Shown here piece by piece: positions 16,262-24,851 of a DNA stretch of 64,000 nucleotides. Made by a program: the position numbers and the translations under genes. The stretch's first letter is position 1. Every line of letters begins with the position of its first letter. Origin of the DNA: Rathayibacter sp. VKM Ac-2760 (GTDB lineage: Bacteria; Actinomycetota; Actinomycetes; Actinomycetales; Microbacteriaceae); NCBI RefSeq assembly GCF_009834185.1, contig NZ_CP047174.1, forward strand, positions 62,001-126,000. Direction: 5' to 3'. The notes beneath the pieces were generated by a model, which saw only the letters and a program-made list of their open reading frames with translations, did no database searches and was not told the DNA's origin.

Positions 16262-17460
16262 CAGCCGGTCTCCGCGGTGACGGACGAACGGGGTCGTCCC
16301 TCGCCGACGCTTCCCGCGATCAGCCGCCCCTCCGCCCAGACGGCCTGGACGTGCCGGTCGGCGTCGAGCAGGACGATGTCGGCGCGGCCCCCCGGCGTCA
16401 GCGCGCCGAGGTCGGCGCGGCCGAGCACGCGAGCGGGCGTCGCGGTGAGCGCCTCCACCACGACCCGCTCGTCGAGGCCGGCGGCGAGGCCGAGCCGCAG
16501 GGCCCGATCCTGGGTGAGGGTGGAGCCGGCGAGGGTCGCCGTGCCCCGGAGCACGGCCCGGCCCGCGGCCACGTCGACGTCGAGGGCGCCGAGACGATAC
16601 GACCCGTCCGGAGCGCCGGCCGCCGCCATCGCATCGGTGACCAGGGCGATGCGGCCGGGAGCGGCGCGGAAGGCGAGGGCGACGACCCGCGGATCGACGT
16701 GCTCGCCGTCGAGGACGAGCTCGAGAGTCACCCGCGAGTCCTCGAAGGCGGCAACGACGGGCCCCGGATCGCGGTGATGGATGCCGGGCATCGCGTTGAA
16801 GGCGTGGGTCAGCAGGCGGGCACCGTGATCGAAGGCCGAGCGTGCCGTCTCCGCGTCGCCGGCGGTGTGGCCGACCGCGACGATCACTCCCGCGGCGGCG
16901 AAACGCTCGATCGCGGCCGTCGCGCCGGGCAGCTCCGGAGCGATCGTGATCTGCCGGAGCGCTCCGGCCGCCGCCTCGAGCAGTCTCGTCACGAGAGCCC
17001 CCTCCGGTGCGGCGAGCGCGGCGGGGTCGTGCGCTCCGCGGCGGGACGGGGCGAGGAACGGACCCTCGAGGTGGGCGCCGAGCACGAGCGGGTCCTCGGC
17101 GGCGAGCGAGGCGACGGCGGCGACGGACCGCTCGAGCCGGGCGATCGGCGCCGAGACGAGGCTGATCAGCGAGCGGGTCGTGCCTCGCGAGCGGTGCAGG
17201 TCGAGAGCCGCGCGGATCGCGTTGGGCCCGTCCTCGAAGGACGCGCCGGCTCCGCCGTGGACGTGCAGGTCGAGGAAGCCGGGCGTCGCCGTGAGACCGC
17301 CCGCGTCCACGACCTCGAGCCCCGGCCTGCGCGGCCAGCCGCCCCCGGAGCCGGTGGCGGTGACGGCTCCGTCCTCGATGAGCAGCCAGGCGTCCGGTTC
17401 GATGCCGGACGCCTGGACGGTTCTGGCGCTGTGCAGGACGAGGCCGGCGGCGTCGCTCAC
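16261..17460 (-). CDS. nagA: N-acetylglucosamine-6-phosphate deacetylase
   Basis: 399 residues from GTG 17460, overlapping the nagB stop by 4 bp. Amidohydrolase signatures are present: HVHGG (H66, H68), GAHLEGPFL, VAVGHTAGD, LTHAFNAM and VTDAMAAAG with the catalytic Asp. Converts GlcNAc-6-phosphate to glucosamine-6-phosphate plus acetate. The gene order kinase, nagB, nagA, all with overlapping starts and stops, shows a dedicated GlcNAc branch fed by the GH112 phosphorylase upstream. Length is normal for the family. Confidence 0.93.
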   Translation of the reverse strand: MSDAAGLVLHSARTVQASGIEPDAWLLIEDGAVTATGSGGGWPRRPGLEVVDAGGLTATPGFLDLHVHGGAGASFEDGPNAIRAALDLHRSRGTTRSLISLVSAPIARLERSVAAVASLAAEDPLVLGAHLEGPFLAPSRRGAHDPAALAAPEGALVTRLLEAAAGALRQITIAPELPGATAAIERFAAAGVIVAVGHTAGDAETARSAFDHGARLLTHAFNAMPGIHHRDPGPVVAAFEDSRVTLELVLDGEHVDPRVVALAFRAAPGRIALVTDAMAAAGAPDGSYRLGALDVDVAAGRAVLRGTATLAGSTLTQDRALRLGLAAGLDERVVVEALTATPARVLGRADLGALTPGGRADIVLLDADRHVQAVWAEGRLIAGSVGEGRPRSSVTAETG

Positions 17461-18188
17461 GACCGGTGCGCTCCGAGCCGTGCGGCCGCCTCGGGGTCGA
17501 GCACCACCGTCACGTCCGGGTGCCGCTGGAGTGCGCTGCCGGGGAGATCCTCGGTGACGGGGCCCTCGAGCGCGGCCGCGACGGCGGCGGCCTTGCCCGC
17601 TCCCTGCGCGATCAGCAGCAGCCGGCGCGCGCGGAGGACGGTGCCGATGCCCTGGGTCACCGCGTGAGTCGGAACCTGCTCGGCGCGGTCGAAGAAGCGG
17701 GCGTTGTCGCGGCGGGTCTCCTCCGTGAGCGCGACGACCCGCGTCTGCGAGTCGTGCGGCGATCCCGGCTCGTTGAACGCGATGTGGCCGTTGCTCCCGA
17801 TGCCGAGGATCTGCAGATCGACGCCGCCGTCGCGGGCGATCGCCCCGTCGTAGTCTTCGGGCCGGGCGCTCCCCCGCGGCACGCGGACGAGGGCGGGATC
17901 GAACCGGAGCGGCTCGACGACCTCCGCGCGGACGGTCGCGTGATAGCTGCGCGGATCCTCCGGCGCGAGCCCGACGTACTCGTCGAGCGCGACGGCTCGC
18001 ACCTTGTAGAACAGGTTCGGCTCGCGGGAGACGGCGTCCGCGAGCTCCCGGTAGAGACCGGAGGGGCTCGACCCGGTCGCGACGCCGAGCGTGTACTCCT
18101 GCCGACCGGCGAGGTCGCCGAGGACGACGGCGGCGGCGCGCCGGGCGACCGCCGGGGCGTCCGCCTCGATGTGGACGGTGACGGTCAT
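17457..18188 (-). CDS. nagB: Glucosamine-6-phosphate deaminase
   Basis: 243 residues from ATG 18188, overlapping the ROK-kinase stop (ATGA). Motifs: VATGSSPSGLY for phosphate binding, ALDEY (D69) and GIGSNGHIAFNEP (H135), the catalytic elements of NagB. It converts glucosamine-6-phosphate to fructose-6-phosphate plus ammonia. It is slightly shorter than the E. coli enzyme and appears to lack the C-terminal allosteric extension, as do many Gram-positive NagB proteins. Cytoplasmic. Coupled to nagA downstream. Confidence 0.93.
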   Translation of the reverse strand: MTVTVHIEADAPAVARRAAAVVLGDLAGRQEYTLGVATGSSPSGLYRELADAVSREPNLFYKVRAVALDEYVGLAPEDPRSYHATVRAEVVEPLRFDPALVRVPRGSARPEDYDGAIARDGGVDLQILGIGSNGHIAFNEPGSPHDSQTRVVALTEETRRDNARFFDRAEQVPTHAVTQGIGTVLRARRLLLIAQGAGKAAAVAAALEGPVTEDLPGSALQRHPDVTVVLDPEAAARLGAHRS

Positions 18189-19150
18189 CGACGGCTCCCG
18201 CTCTGCACACCGGGGAGGGCCGTCAGGTGGCGCTCCCCGACCGGGATCCCGAGCACCGCCGCGCCGAGGGCGGCGATGGGGAGGCCGGTCGGGACGGTGA
18301 CGAGCCGCTCGGCCACGGCGAGGGCGGCGAGGAACGACGACTGCTCGGCCCGGCGCTCCAGGAGCGCCACGGTCGCCTCGACGAGGCCGTCGACGTGCCG
18401 GATGACGCCGCCGCCGAGGACGATCGTGTCGGCGCCGTAGGTAGTGGCCAGCAGGGTGCAGGCGTGCGCGAGCGCACCGACGATCCGGTCGCGCTCCACG
18501 GTCAGCCCGGGGACGTCCGGTCGGTCGAGGAAGAGGTCCGTGGGAGTCAGATCCTCGTGCACCTCGCGCAGCCGCCGCTCGATGCCGCCGCCGCCGAGGA
18601 CGGTCTCGAGGCAGCCCGTCTGACCGCAGATGCAGTGCTCGCCCTGCGGATCGACGGACAGGTGGCCGATCTCGCCCGCCATACCGCCGACTCCGCGCAG
18701 GATCACGCCGTCGAGCGTGGTCGCCGCGGCGACGCCCGTTCCGACGTTGAGGTAGGTCACGTCGTGGTGGTCGAGCAGCCCGAGCGTGCTCGCCGCCCCC
18801 AGTGCCGTGGCCTTCACGTCGTTGTCGAGCGAGGCGCGGATCCCGACGCTCTCCTGCAGCATCCGGCGGAGAGCCAGGCCTCCGCCGCGGATGCCGAGGT
18901 TCACGGCGTGCGTGACGACGCCGTTCTCGACGTCGACCGTGCCGGGGATGCCGATGCCGACGCTCTCGAAGACGGACGCGTCCAGCGTCCGTCCGCGACG
19001 CAGCGAGAGAGCTCGCAGGACGTCGAGGGTGCCGCGGACGACGCCCTCCTCGCCCCGGCCGGAGACCGCGACGAGCTCGTCGACGATCTCGCCGTCCTCG
19101 AGGAGGATCGCGTGCGTCTTGGTGCCGCCGATGTCGATGCCGACCCTCAC
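18185..19150 (-). CDS. ROK-family sugar kinase, probable GlcNAc kinase
   Basis: 321 residues from GTG 19150, which overlaps the fucosidase stop by 4 bp. ATP-binding DIGGTK (6-11), SLDNDVKATALG, TYLNVGTGVAAA, and the ROK zinc motif HCICGQTGCLE are all present. It lacks the N-terminal winged helix of ROK repressors, so it is a kinase. Position directly before nagB-nagA argues for GlcNAc as substrate, giving GlcNAc-6-phosphate from the GlcNAc freed by GH112. Bifidobacteria instead use the anomeric kinase NahK at this step. A glucose or ManNAc kinase activity cannot be excluded from sequence. Confidence 0.85.
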   Translation of the reverse strand: MRVGIDIGGTKTHAILLEDGEIVDELVAVSGRGEEGVVRGTLDVLRALSLRRGRTLDASVFESVGIGIPGTVDVENGVVTHAVNLGIRGGGLALRRMLQESVGIRASLDNDVKATALGAASTLGLLDHHDVTYLNVGTGVAAATTLDGVILRGVGGMAGEIGHLSVDPQGEHCICGQTGCLETVLGGGGIERRLREVHEDLTPTDLFLDRPDVPGLTVERDRIVGALAHACTLLATTYGADTIVLGGGVIRHVDGLVEATVALLERRAEQSSFLAALAVAERLVTVPTGLPIAALGAAVLGIPVGERHLTALPGVQSGSRR

Positions 19151-20583
19151 GGCCGCTCCTCCCCCGCGCGCGCCTCGATCACGCGGATCGCCGCGAGCAC
19201 GGGCCGGGCGCGCGACTCGGTGACCACGATCTCGAGCTCGTCGACGGCGACCGCGTCGAAGGCGAGGACCCGGCGGTAGCCGACGCTCGAGGCGCGGGCC
19301 ACGACGGTCCGCTCGCCGTCGACGACGGCCGTCACCTCGACGGCCTCGATCCGCTGGCCGACCGCGATGTGCTCCTCGAGCACGACCGCGCGGACCGTCC
19401 GGGGACGATCGAAGCGCAGCTGCACCCGGGGTGCGCGGTCGTCGGCGTCCGGGCTCCACAGGCCGCCTGCCTGCAGCTCCGCGGGCGTGCCGGTCGAGCC
19501 GGTGATCGACGCCTCTCTGGAGATGTCGGACGCGTTCCACTCGCGGAGCAGCTCGCCGAGCCCCTGCAGCGAGCGGATGTCGGCCGGGCTCAGCCGGCCG
19601 TCGCGCCGCGGGGGCACGTTGAGCAGGAAGGTCGAGTTGCCGCCGACCGAGCGCTGGTGGATCGAGAACAGCTCCTCGGGGCTGCGCACCTGCTCGTCCT
19701 CCGCGTCGTGGTGGAACCAGCCGGGCCGCGTGGAGGTGTTGACCTCCGCCGGGTACCAGACGGGTTCGCCGCGGTAGTCGGCGAGGGCCGCCCTGCTGCC
19801 GAGGTCGTCCTCGTCGCTGCGGGCCGCGGCGCGCGAGAACTCGCCGTCGTCGACCTGCTGCGAGCGCGAGGCGGTGCCCTCGGCGTCGCGCAGCTCCCAG
19901 GGGACGACGCTCCACTCGTCGCTCCGGGTCTCCCCCGCCTCGTTGCCGCACCAGCGGACGTCCGGGCCGCAGACGCTGATCACCGCTCCGGGCTGGAGCG
20001 CGCGGACGACGCGGTAGTAGCGGTCCCAGTCGTAGAGCTGGCGGCGGCCGTCGGGCCCCTCGCCGTTGGCGCCGTCGAGCCAGACGCAGAAGATCTCGCC
20101 GTAGCCGGTGAGCAGCTCGGTCAGCTGCGCGACGTAGAAGTCGTCGTAGGCACGGCCGGAGCCGTAGCTCGGCTCCGCCCGGTCCCACGGCGAGAGGTAG
20201 ACGCCGAACGCGAGTCCGTGGCGCCGGCACGCGTCGGCGACCTCGGCGACCAGGTCGCCGGTGCCGTCGCGCCAGGGGCTCGAGGCGACGGAGTGCTCGC
20301 TCACCGCGGTCGGCCAGAGCGCGAAGCCGTCGTGGTGCTTGCAGGTCAGGATCACCGCGCTCATCCCCGCTTCGCGGCAGGTGCGCACCCACTCGTCGGC
20401 GTCGACGTCGGCCGGGTCGAACAGGGCGGGGGACTCGGTTCCGTCGCCCCACTCACGGTCGGTCATCGTGTTCATCCCGACGTGCAGGAAGCCGTAGAAC
20501 TCGAGGCGCTGCCAGGCGAGCTGGCGCGCGGACGGGGCGACGTGCGCGAGGTAGCGAGGGTCCTGCGCGGGCGCCGGGATCAT
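19147..20583 (-). CDS. Intracellular alpha-L-fucosidase, GH29
   Basis: 478 residues from ATG 20583, overlapping the stop of the small membrane-protein gene (ATGA). No signal peptide. Catalytic (beta/alpha)8 domain, residues about 20-330: GFLHVGMNTMTDREWGDGTE, CKHHDGFALW, YLSPWDRAEPSYG and CVWLDGANGEGPDG, where D170 is the expected nucleophile. Residues 345-475 form a beta-sandwich domain. YLSPWDR and VWLDGANGEGP resemble the GH29-B subgroup, which cleaves alpha-1,3/4-fucose from branched (Lewis-type) Gal-GlcNAc units; the subgroup call is from memory. In context it would defucosylate imported type-1 chain saccharides, supplying fucose to the pathway at 32.2-39.3 kb. Confidence 0.87.
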   Translation of the reverse strand: MIPAPAQDPRYLAHVAPSARQLAWQRLEFYGFLHVGMNTMTDREWGDGTESPALFDPADVDADEWVRTCREAGMSAVILTCKHHDGFALWPTAVSEHSVASSPWRDGTGDLVAEVADACRRHGLAFGVYLSPWDRAEPSYGSGRAYDDFYVAQLTELLTGYGEIFCVWLDGANGEGPDGRRQLYDWDRYYRVVRALQPGAVISVCGPDVRWCGNEAGETRSDEWSVVPWELRDAEGTASRSQQVDDGEFSRAAARSDEDDLGSRAALADYRGEPVWYPAEVNTSTRPGWFHHDAEDEQVRSPEELFSIHQRSVGGNSTFLLNVPPRRDGRLSPADIRSLQGLGELLREWNASDISREASITGSTGTPAELQAGGLWSPDADDRAPRVQLRFDRPRTVRAVVLEEHIAVGQRIEAVEVTAVVDGERTVVARASSVGYRRVLAFDAVAVDELEIVVTESRARPVLAAIRVIEARAGEERP

Positions 20584-20759
20584 CGCCGGCTCCGGTTGTA
20601 GCCGGCCAGCAGGACGAGCAGGAGCGCGAGCCCTGCCAGCATCGTGCCGAGGGCGCCCCAGCCGTCGGCGGCGTGGCCGAGGACGACGAGCGCGATCGCG
20701 CCTGCGAGCACAGCGAGGACGACGACGGCCGTGAGGGTGGATCGGACGGTGGCGCTCAT
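20580..20759 (-). CDS. Small two-helix membrane protein (59 aa)
   Basis: 59 residues, MSATVRSTLTAVVVLAVLAG to GYNRSRR. Two hydrophobic segments (residues 9-28 and 36-53) separated by a short loop (GHAADGWG). Its ATG overlaps the GH112 stop by 4 bp and its TGA overlaps the fucosidase start by 4 bp, so it is wedged between two enzyme genes with no spare sequence and must be translated with them. The family is not recognised. It could anchor or modulate the ABC importer or simply be an accessory membrane protein. Confidence 0.7.
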   Translation of the reverse strand: MSATVRSTLTAVVVLAVLAGAIALVVLGHAADGWGALGTMLAGLALLLVLLAGYNRSRR

Positions 20760-22930
20760 CGGAGCTCCTTCCAGACGAGACCGGCGGCCTCGACCTCGAG
20801 CGGCACGGCCGTGCCGTCCGCGAGGACGACGGTCGTGGACTGCGGTTCGCGGGTGTTGTTGACGACGCAGTACACGCCGGCGTCGGGGTAGACGTTGACC
20901 TCGCAGACCGGGTTGCTGCTGGTGAAGCGGTCGAGCTCGTCCTCCTTGCCCGCGGCCCAGTGCAGGGCGCGCGAGAGCAGGCGGGCCGCGATCGGGCTGT
21001 AGGGCAGGCCGGTCGCGTACACCGAGCGCCCCGCGCCGAAGGAGTGCGCCGCGAGCTGCACATCGCGTGACTCGGTGAGGTGCAGGATCTCGGTCTCCGG
21101 CGAGAGGGCGTAGACGTCCGGCAGCGGCTCGCCGAACGAGAAGGTCGAGAGGTCGACGCCGTCGGTGATGAAGTGCTCCGGGGTCACCGTCCAGTCGTGC
21201 TTGTCGGAGGAGAGACTGAAGCCGCGCTCGCGATCGACGCCGAAGCAGTCCGCCAGCTGGAAGAACCGGCCCTGGTGGCTCGTGGCGGTCGGCTCGCCGA
21301 CACCGACGAGTCCGCCGCCCGCGTCGACCCAGGCGCGCAGCAGCGCGACCAGGTCGGGGCGCTGCCAGACGTCGCCGCCCGAGAAGGCGGTGCCGGCGGT
21401 GCCCGCGGTGATGATCACGTCGATGTCGGCGTCGATCCCCCGCTCGAGGACGTCGTCGAAGCTGAGGAACCGGACGTCGACGGGCATCCCGCTGAGCGCC
21501 TCGAGCACGCCGTAGGACGAGTACGCCTGCTTGGAGTGCAGCGCGTGCGCGACCGTGAACGCCTGCCAGGAGCGCAGGGCGCCCCAGTGGTTGAGCACGG
21601 CGACGACGAGGGAGCTCCGCGGCGCGGTGCCGGCGATGTTCTCGTGCAGACCGCGGAACTCCTCGGCGATCTCCTCCACGGTGCGCACGAACTCCGGGGC
21701 CTTCGCCGCGAGGCTCAGGTATCCGCCGTAGCCCATCCGGTCGATCGGCGAGCGGAGGATCGCGCGGCGGGCCTGCAGCCAGTTGTCCAGGGCCTCGTCG
21801 CGGGGGTCGTTGCCCTCGTAGAAGGTGTCGGGGAAGAAGTAGGGCAGGAACCGGCCCTCGGTGTAGCGCAGCCCCGGGATGTCGGAGATCATCCGCAGGG
21901 TCGTGCCGTCGCCGACACTGCCCACGACCGCGTCGAGGCCGATGGCGGCGAAGCCCTCGCTGTAGGGCTCCATGCCGATCCACTGGTCGCCGAGGAACAT
22001 CATCGCCTCGCGCCCGTCGGCCTTGACCTGCGCGACGAGCTCGGCGGCCGTCTCCTGGACGAACGCGCGGACGAAGCCGGTCCAGGCCCGGTAGCTCTCG
22101 GAGGGCACCCGGAAGGACGAGTTGTAGTAGCCCTGGTCGACGAAGTCCTCGGCCCGCAGCGCGAAGCCGCGCTCGGCCTCGAAGTCGCGCAGGGCACGCG
22201 GCGAGACGGTGGCGCCGTAGCCGAACCAGTCGACGAACTTCTCCCGGCCCTGCTCGTCGAAGACGAGGGAGAACTGGTAGAAGAACGTCGTGAAGCGCAC
22301 GACGTCCACCTTCGGGTTCTCCTCGAGCCAGCGGGTCATCGCCGAGCGCAGGTGCGCGGCGGTGGCCGGGTGGCGCGGGTCGTAGGGGATCTCGTGCTCG
22401 CGGTCGCCCCAGCCGTTGGTGAGGTGGTTGTACATCTCGACCGGGTCCCAGGCCACGTAGGCGAGGAAGGCGACCGTGTAGTCGTGCCACGGCTCGGCGC
22501 CGGTGAGCCTGACGGCCCCGCCGTCCTCGGTCAGCGACCACTGCTCGCGCGGGACGAGCGCTCCTGTGGTGCGGTCGACGACCTCCCAGTACGGCAGCGC
22601 CTCCGCGTCGCGGTTCGGCTCGAGCTGCTGGTCGAAGTAGCCGGCGGCGTAGCGGATCTCGAGCTCGGCGGAGCGGGCGAGGACCCGGTCCGAGAGCAAG
22701 AACATCTGCGGCCGCTCCTCGAGGTGCTCGCGGATGAAGGCGTTGTCGCCGCGCACCGGGAAGTAGGCGCCGTAGACGGCGAGCCCGAGGTCGACGACGG
22801 CGTCGTCGAGGCGGGTGCCGTCGCTGTTGCGGATGGCGTCGGCTCCCCAGAGCCGCGCCAGGCGCGCGGTCTCGTCGGCGAAGTCCTCTTCGCTGGGGAT
22901 GGTGAAGCGTCCGGAGGTCCGGGGGGTCAT
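20756..22930 (-). CDS. GH112 1,3-beta-galactosyl-N-acetylhexosamine phosphorylase
   Basis: 724 residues from ATG 22930, chosen for GGAG about 9 bases upstream; an ATG at 22948 overlapping the permease stop would add 6 residues. Opening GRFTIPSEEDF, RLWGADAIRNSDGTRLDD, FYQFSLVFDEQGREKFVDWFGYG, GDQWIGMEPYSEGFAAIGLD and FFPDTFYEGNDP match the GH112 family of lacto-N-biose/galacto-N-biose phosphorylases; length is normal. Reaction: Gal-beta-1,3-HexNAc + Pi to Gal-1-phosphate + HexNAc, in the cytoplasm. A minority of GH112 enzymes act on Gal-beta-1,4-L-rhamnose; the nagA/nagB/kinase context argues against that here. Confidence 0.88.
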   Translation of the reverse strand: MTPRTSGRFTIPSEEDFADETARLARLWGADAIRNSDGTRLDDAVVDLGLAVYGAYFPVRGDNAFIREHLEERPQMFLLSDRVLARSAELEIRYAAGYFDQQLEPNRDAEALPYWEVVDRTTGALVPREQWSLTEDGGAVRLTGAEPWHDYTVAFLAYVAWDPVEMYNHLTNGWGDREHEIPYDPRHPATAAHLRSAMTRWLEENPKVDVVRFTTFFYQFSLVFDEQGREKFVDWFGYGATVSPRALRDFEAERGFALRAEDFVDQGYYNSSFRVPSESYRAWTGFVRAFVQETAAELVAQVKADGREAMMFLGDQWIGMEPYSEGFAAIGLDAVVGSVGDGTTLRMISDIPGLRYTEGRFLPYFFPDTFYEGNDPRDEALDNWLQARRAILRSPIDRMGYGGYLSLAAKAPEFVRTVEEIAEEFRGLHENIAGTAPRSSLVVAVLNHWGALRSWQAFTVAHALHSKQAYSSYGVLEALSGMPVDVRFLSFDDVLERGIDADIDVIITAGTAGTAFSGGDVWQRPDLVALLRAWVDAGGGLVGVGEPTATSHQGRFFQLADCFGVDRERGFSLSSDKHDWTVTPEHFITDGVDLSTFSFGEPLPDVYALSPETEILHLTESRDVQLAAHSFGAGRSVYATGLPYSPIAARLLSRALHWAAGKEDELDRFTSSNPVCEVNVYPDAGVYCVVNNTREPQSTTVVLADGTAVPLEVEAAGLVWKELR

Positions 22931-22944
22931 GCGAGATGCTCCGT

Positions 22945-23844
22945 TCATTTGTCGGCCGCCGTCGAGACGCCCTGGAGGAGGCGCTTCTGCACGAGGGCGT
23001 AGAGGATCAGGGCAGGGACCATCACGATCACCATGCCCGCGTAGAGGCGGCCGTAATCGGCGGCGGCCTTCTGAGCGGTGAAGAGGTTGAGCAGTCCGAC
23101 CTGGATCGTCTTGTTCTCGCCCGGCATGAGGGTGAGCGAGATGATGAAGTCGTTCCAGAAGGACAGGAAGTTGAAGAGGATCGCCGTGTTGATCGCCGGC
23201 AGCGCCATCGGGATGATGACCGAGACCATGATCCGCAGCCGCGAGGCTCCGTCGAGGACGGCCGCCTCCTGGTACACGGTGGGGACCGTGCGCAGGTAGG
23301 TCGCCAGCAGGTACACCGTGAAGGGGATCGACGTCGCCGCGTAGACGACGGCGAGCATCACCGGGTTGTTGATGAAGAAGCCGCCCGGCAGCATGCCGCG
23401 CAGCGCGCGGTCCCAGCCGATCAGCATCAGGAAGATCGGCACGACGATGTAGTTCACGTTGATGAACAGGCCGCCCAGGAGCAGCGTCTCGAGGATCGCC
23501 TTCCCGCGGAAGTCGAATCGGGCCAGCGCGTAGGCCGCGGGGACCGAGATCACCAGGCAGAGCACGAGCGCGAGGGCGACGACGAGGATCGACGTCAGGA
23601 AGTAGCGGCCCATCTCGGCGTCGATGAAGGCGTCGGCGAAGTTCTGCCAGAACGCCGTCTCCGGCAGCGTCCACGGGCTGCCGTAGAACTCGCCCTTCTG
23701 CTTGAGCGAGGCGACGAGCACCCAGACGACCGGGATCGCGATGGCCAGAGACGCGGCGACGAGGACCACGGTCGTGAGGATCTTGCCGAGCCGGCGCGCC
23801 CGGCGGGCGTCCCCTCGGCGGGGCGTGGCGACGGTGAGAGCCAT
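22945..23844 (-). CDS. Sugar ABC transporter permease (MalG type)
   Basis: 299 residues from ATG 23844 (TGATG junction with the first permease). About six transmembrane segments, the first at residues 20-43 (LTTVVLVAASLAIAIPVVWVL), and the EAA motif EAAVLDGASRLRIMVSVIIPM typical of carbohydrate-uptake (CUT1) inner-membrane subunits. It pairs with the permease at 23844 and the binding lipoprotein at 24851. No ATPase gene is nearby, so a shared MsiK-like ATPase, as is usual in actinobacteria, is inferred. Confidence 0.9.
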   Translation of the reverse strand: MALTVATPRRGDARRARRLGKILTTVVLVAASLAIAIPVVWVLVASLKQKGEFYGSPWTLPETAFWQNFADAFIDAEMGRYFLTSILVVALALVLCLVISVPAAYALARFDFRGKAILETLLLGGLFINVNYIVVPIFLMLIGWDRALRGMLPGGFFINNPVMLAVVYAATSIPFTVYLLATYLRTVPTVYQEAAVLDGASRLRIMVSVIIPMALPAINTAILFNFLSFWNDFIISLTLMPGENKTIQVGLLNLFTAQKAAADYGRLYAGMVIVMVPALILYALVQKRLLQGVSTAADK

Positions 23845-24851
23845 CAGAACTCCACGTCCTCTCTCTTGGTGACGCGGTTGACGATCAGCGCGAGGGCGAA
23901 GGAGAACACGAAGATCACGACTCCGATGGCCATGCCGTAGCCGTAGGAGGAGTTCGTGTAGGCCTGCTGGTACATGTAGCTGAGCAGCACCTCGGAGGCG
24001 CCGTCCGGGCCGCCGCCCGTCATCGCCCGGACCAGCACGAAGCTGAGGTTGACCGAGCTGATGATGAAGAAGGTCAGGCTCGTGCGGATGCTCGGCCAGA
24101 TCATCGGCAGGGTGACCTCGAGGAACTGCCGCGCCGGGCTGGCGCCGTCGAGCGAGGAGGCCTCGTAGAGGTCCTCGGGCACGGCCGACATCGAGGCCAT
24201 GTAGAGGACGAGGTAGTAGCCGACCGACTGCCAGACCATCGCGATGGCGATGCTGAACATCACCAGTCCCTGGTCGCCGAGCCAGACCGGCCCCTGCCCG
24301 ATCCCGAGCAGGCCGAGAGCGGAGTTCAGCAGTCCGTTGCTCTGGTCGTAGACCGCCGAGAAGATGGCCGCGATGACGACGATCGAGAGCACGCTCGGCA
24401 CGTAGAGGACGAAGCGGTAGACGTTGCGGCCGGGCAGGTTCTGCCGCGTCATCACCGCGGCGAGGATCAGGGCCGAGCCCATCGTCACGATCGTCACGAT
24501 CACGAGCATGAGCACGGTGTTCTGGAACGCGCGGAGGAAGGCGGGGTCGGAGGCCAGGAGGACGAAGTTCTCGAAGCCGATGAAGGTCGAGGTGTTCGAG
24601 AGGCTGCTCGTGCGGAAGAGCGACATGCGGAACACGTCGATCGTCGGCACGATCATGAAGACGACGTAGAGCACGAACGCGGGGGCGAGGCAGGCGAGGA
24701 GGAAGCGCCGCAGGCCCTTCTCGTTCGCACTCCGCCGCCGCGGCGGCCGCCGCCGGGGCCTGCGCCCCGGAGCGGCGGCCGCGGTCTCGACGGACCCGCC
24801 CGCGTGCGCGGTTCCTGGGGTGACGGGCAGGACCGTCGAGGTCTCCGTCAT
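23844..24851 (-). CDS. Sugar ABC transporter permease (MalF type)
   Basis: 335 residues from ATG 24851, sharing a base with the binding-protein stop. The open frame to 24902 is not used because it runs into that gene. N-terminal 45 residues are basic and cytoplasmic (GRRPRRRPPRRRSANEK), then about six membrane segments, with the CUT1 EAA motif in LYEASSLDGASPARQFLEVT. It forms the importer core with the MalG-type permease. The cargo is inferred to be lacto-N-biose-like sugars from the operon. Confidence 0.9.
   Translation of the reverse strand: MTETSTVLPVTPGTAHAGGSVETAAAAPGRRPRRRPPRRRSANEKGLRRFLLACLAPAFVLYVVFMIVPTIDVFRMSLFRTSSLSNTSTFIGFENFVLLASDPAFLRAFQNTVLMLVIVTIVTMGSALILAAVMTRQNLPGRNVYRFVLYVPSVLSIVVIAAIFSAVYDQSNGLLNSALGLLGIGQGPVWLGDQGLVMFSIAIAMVWQSVGYYLVLYMASMSAVPEDLYEASSLDGASPARQFLEVTLPMIWPSIRTSLTFFIISSVNLSFVLVRAMTGGGPDGASEVLLSYMYQQAYTNSSYGYGMAIGVVIFVFSFALALIVNRVTKREDVEF

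Noticed and set aside
16261..18210. Single 649-codon frame running through nagB into nagA, suggesting a fusion.
   Set aside because: The first part is an Arg-rich shadow of nagB; nagA has its own GTG at 17460 overlapping the nagB stop.
20756..22930. GH112 protein as galactosyl-1,4-rhamnose phosphorylase, given the GH78 rhamnosidase at 45 kb.
   Set aside because: The operon partners are nagA, nagB and a ROK kinase, and GH78 belongs to a separate locus with its own regulator. Kept only as an alternative.
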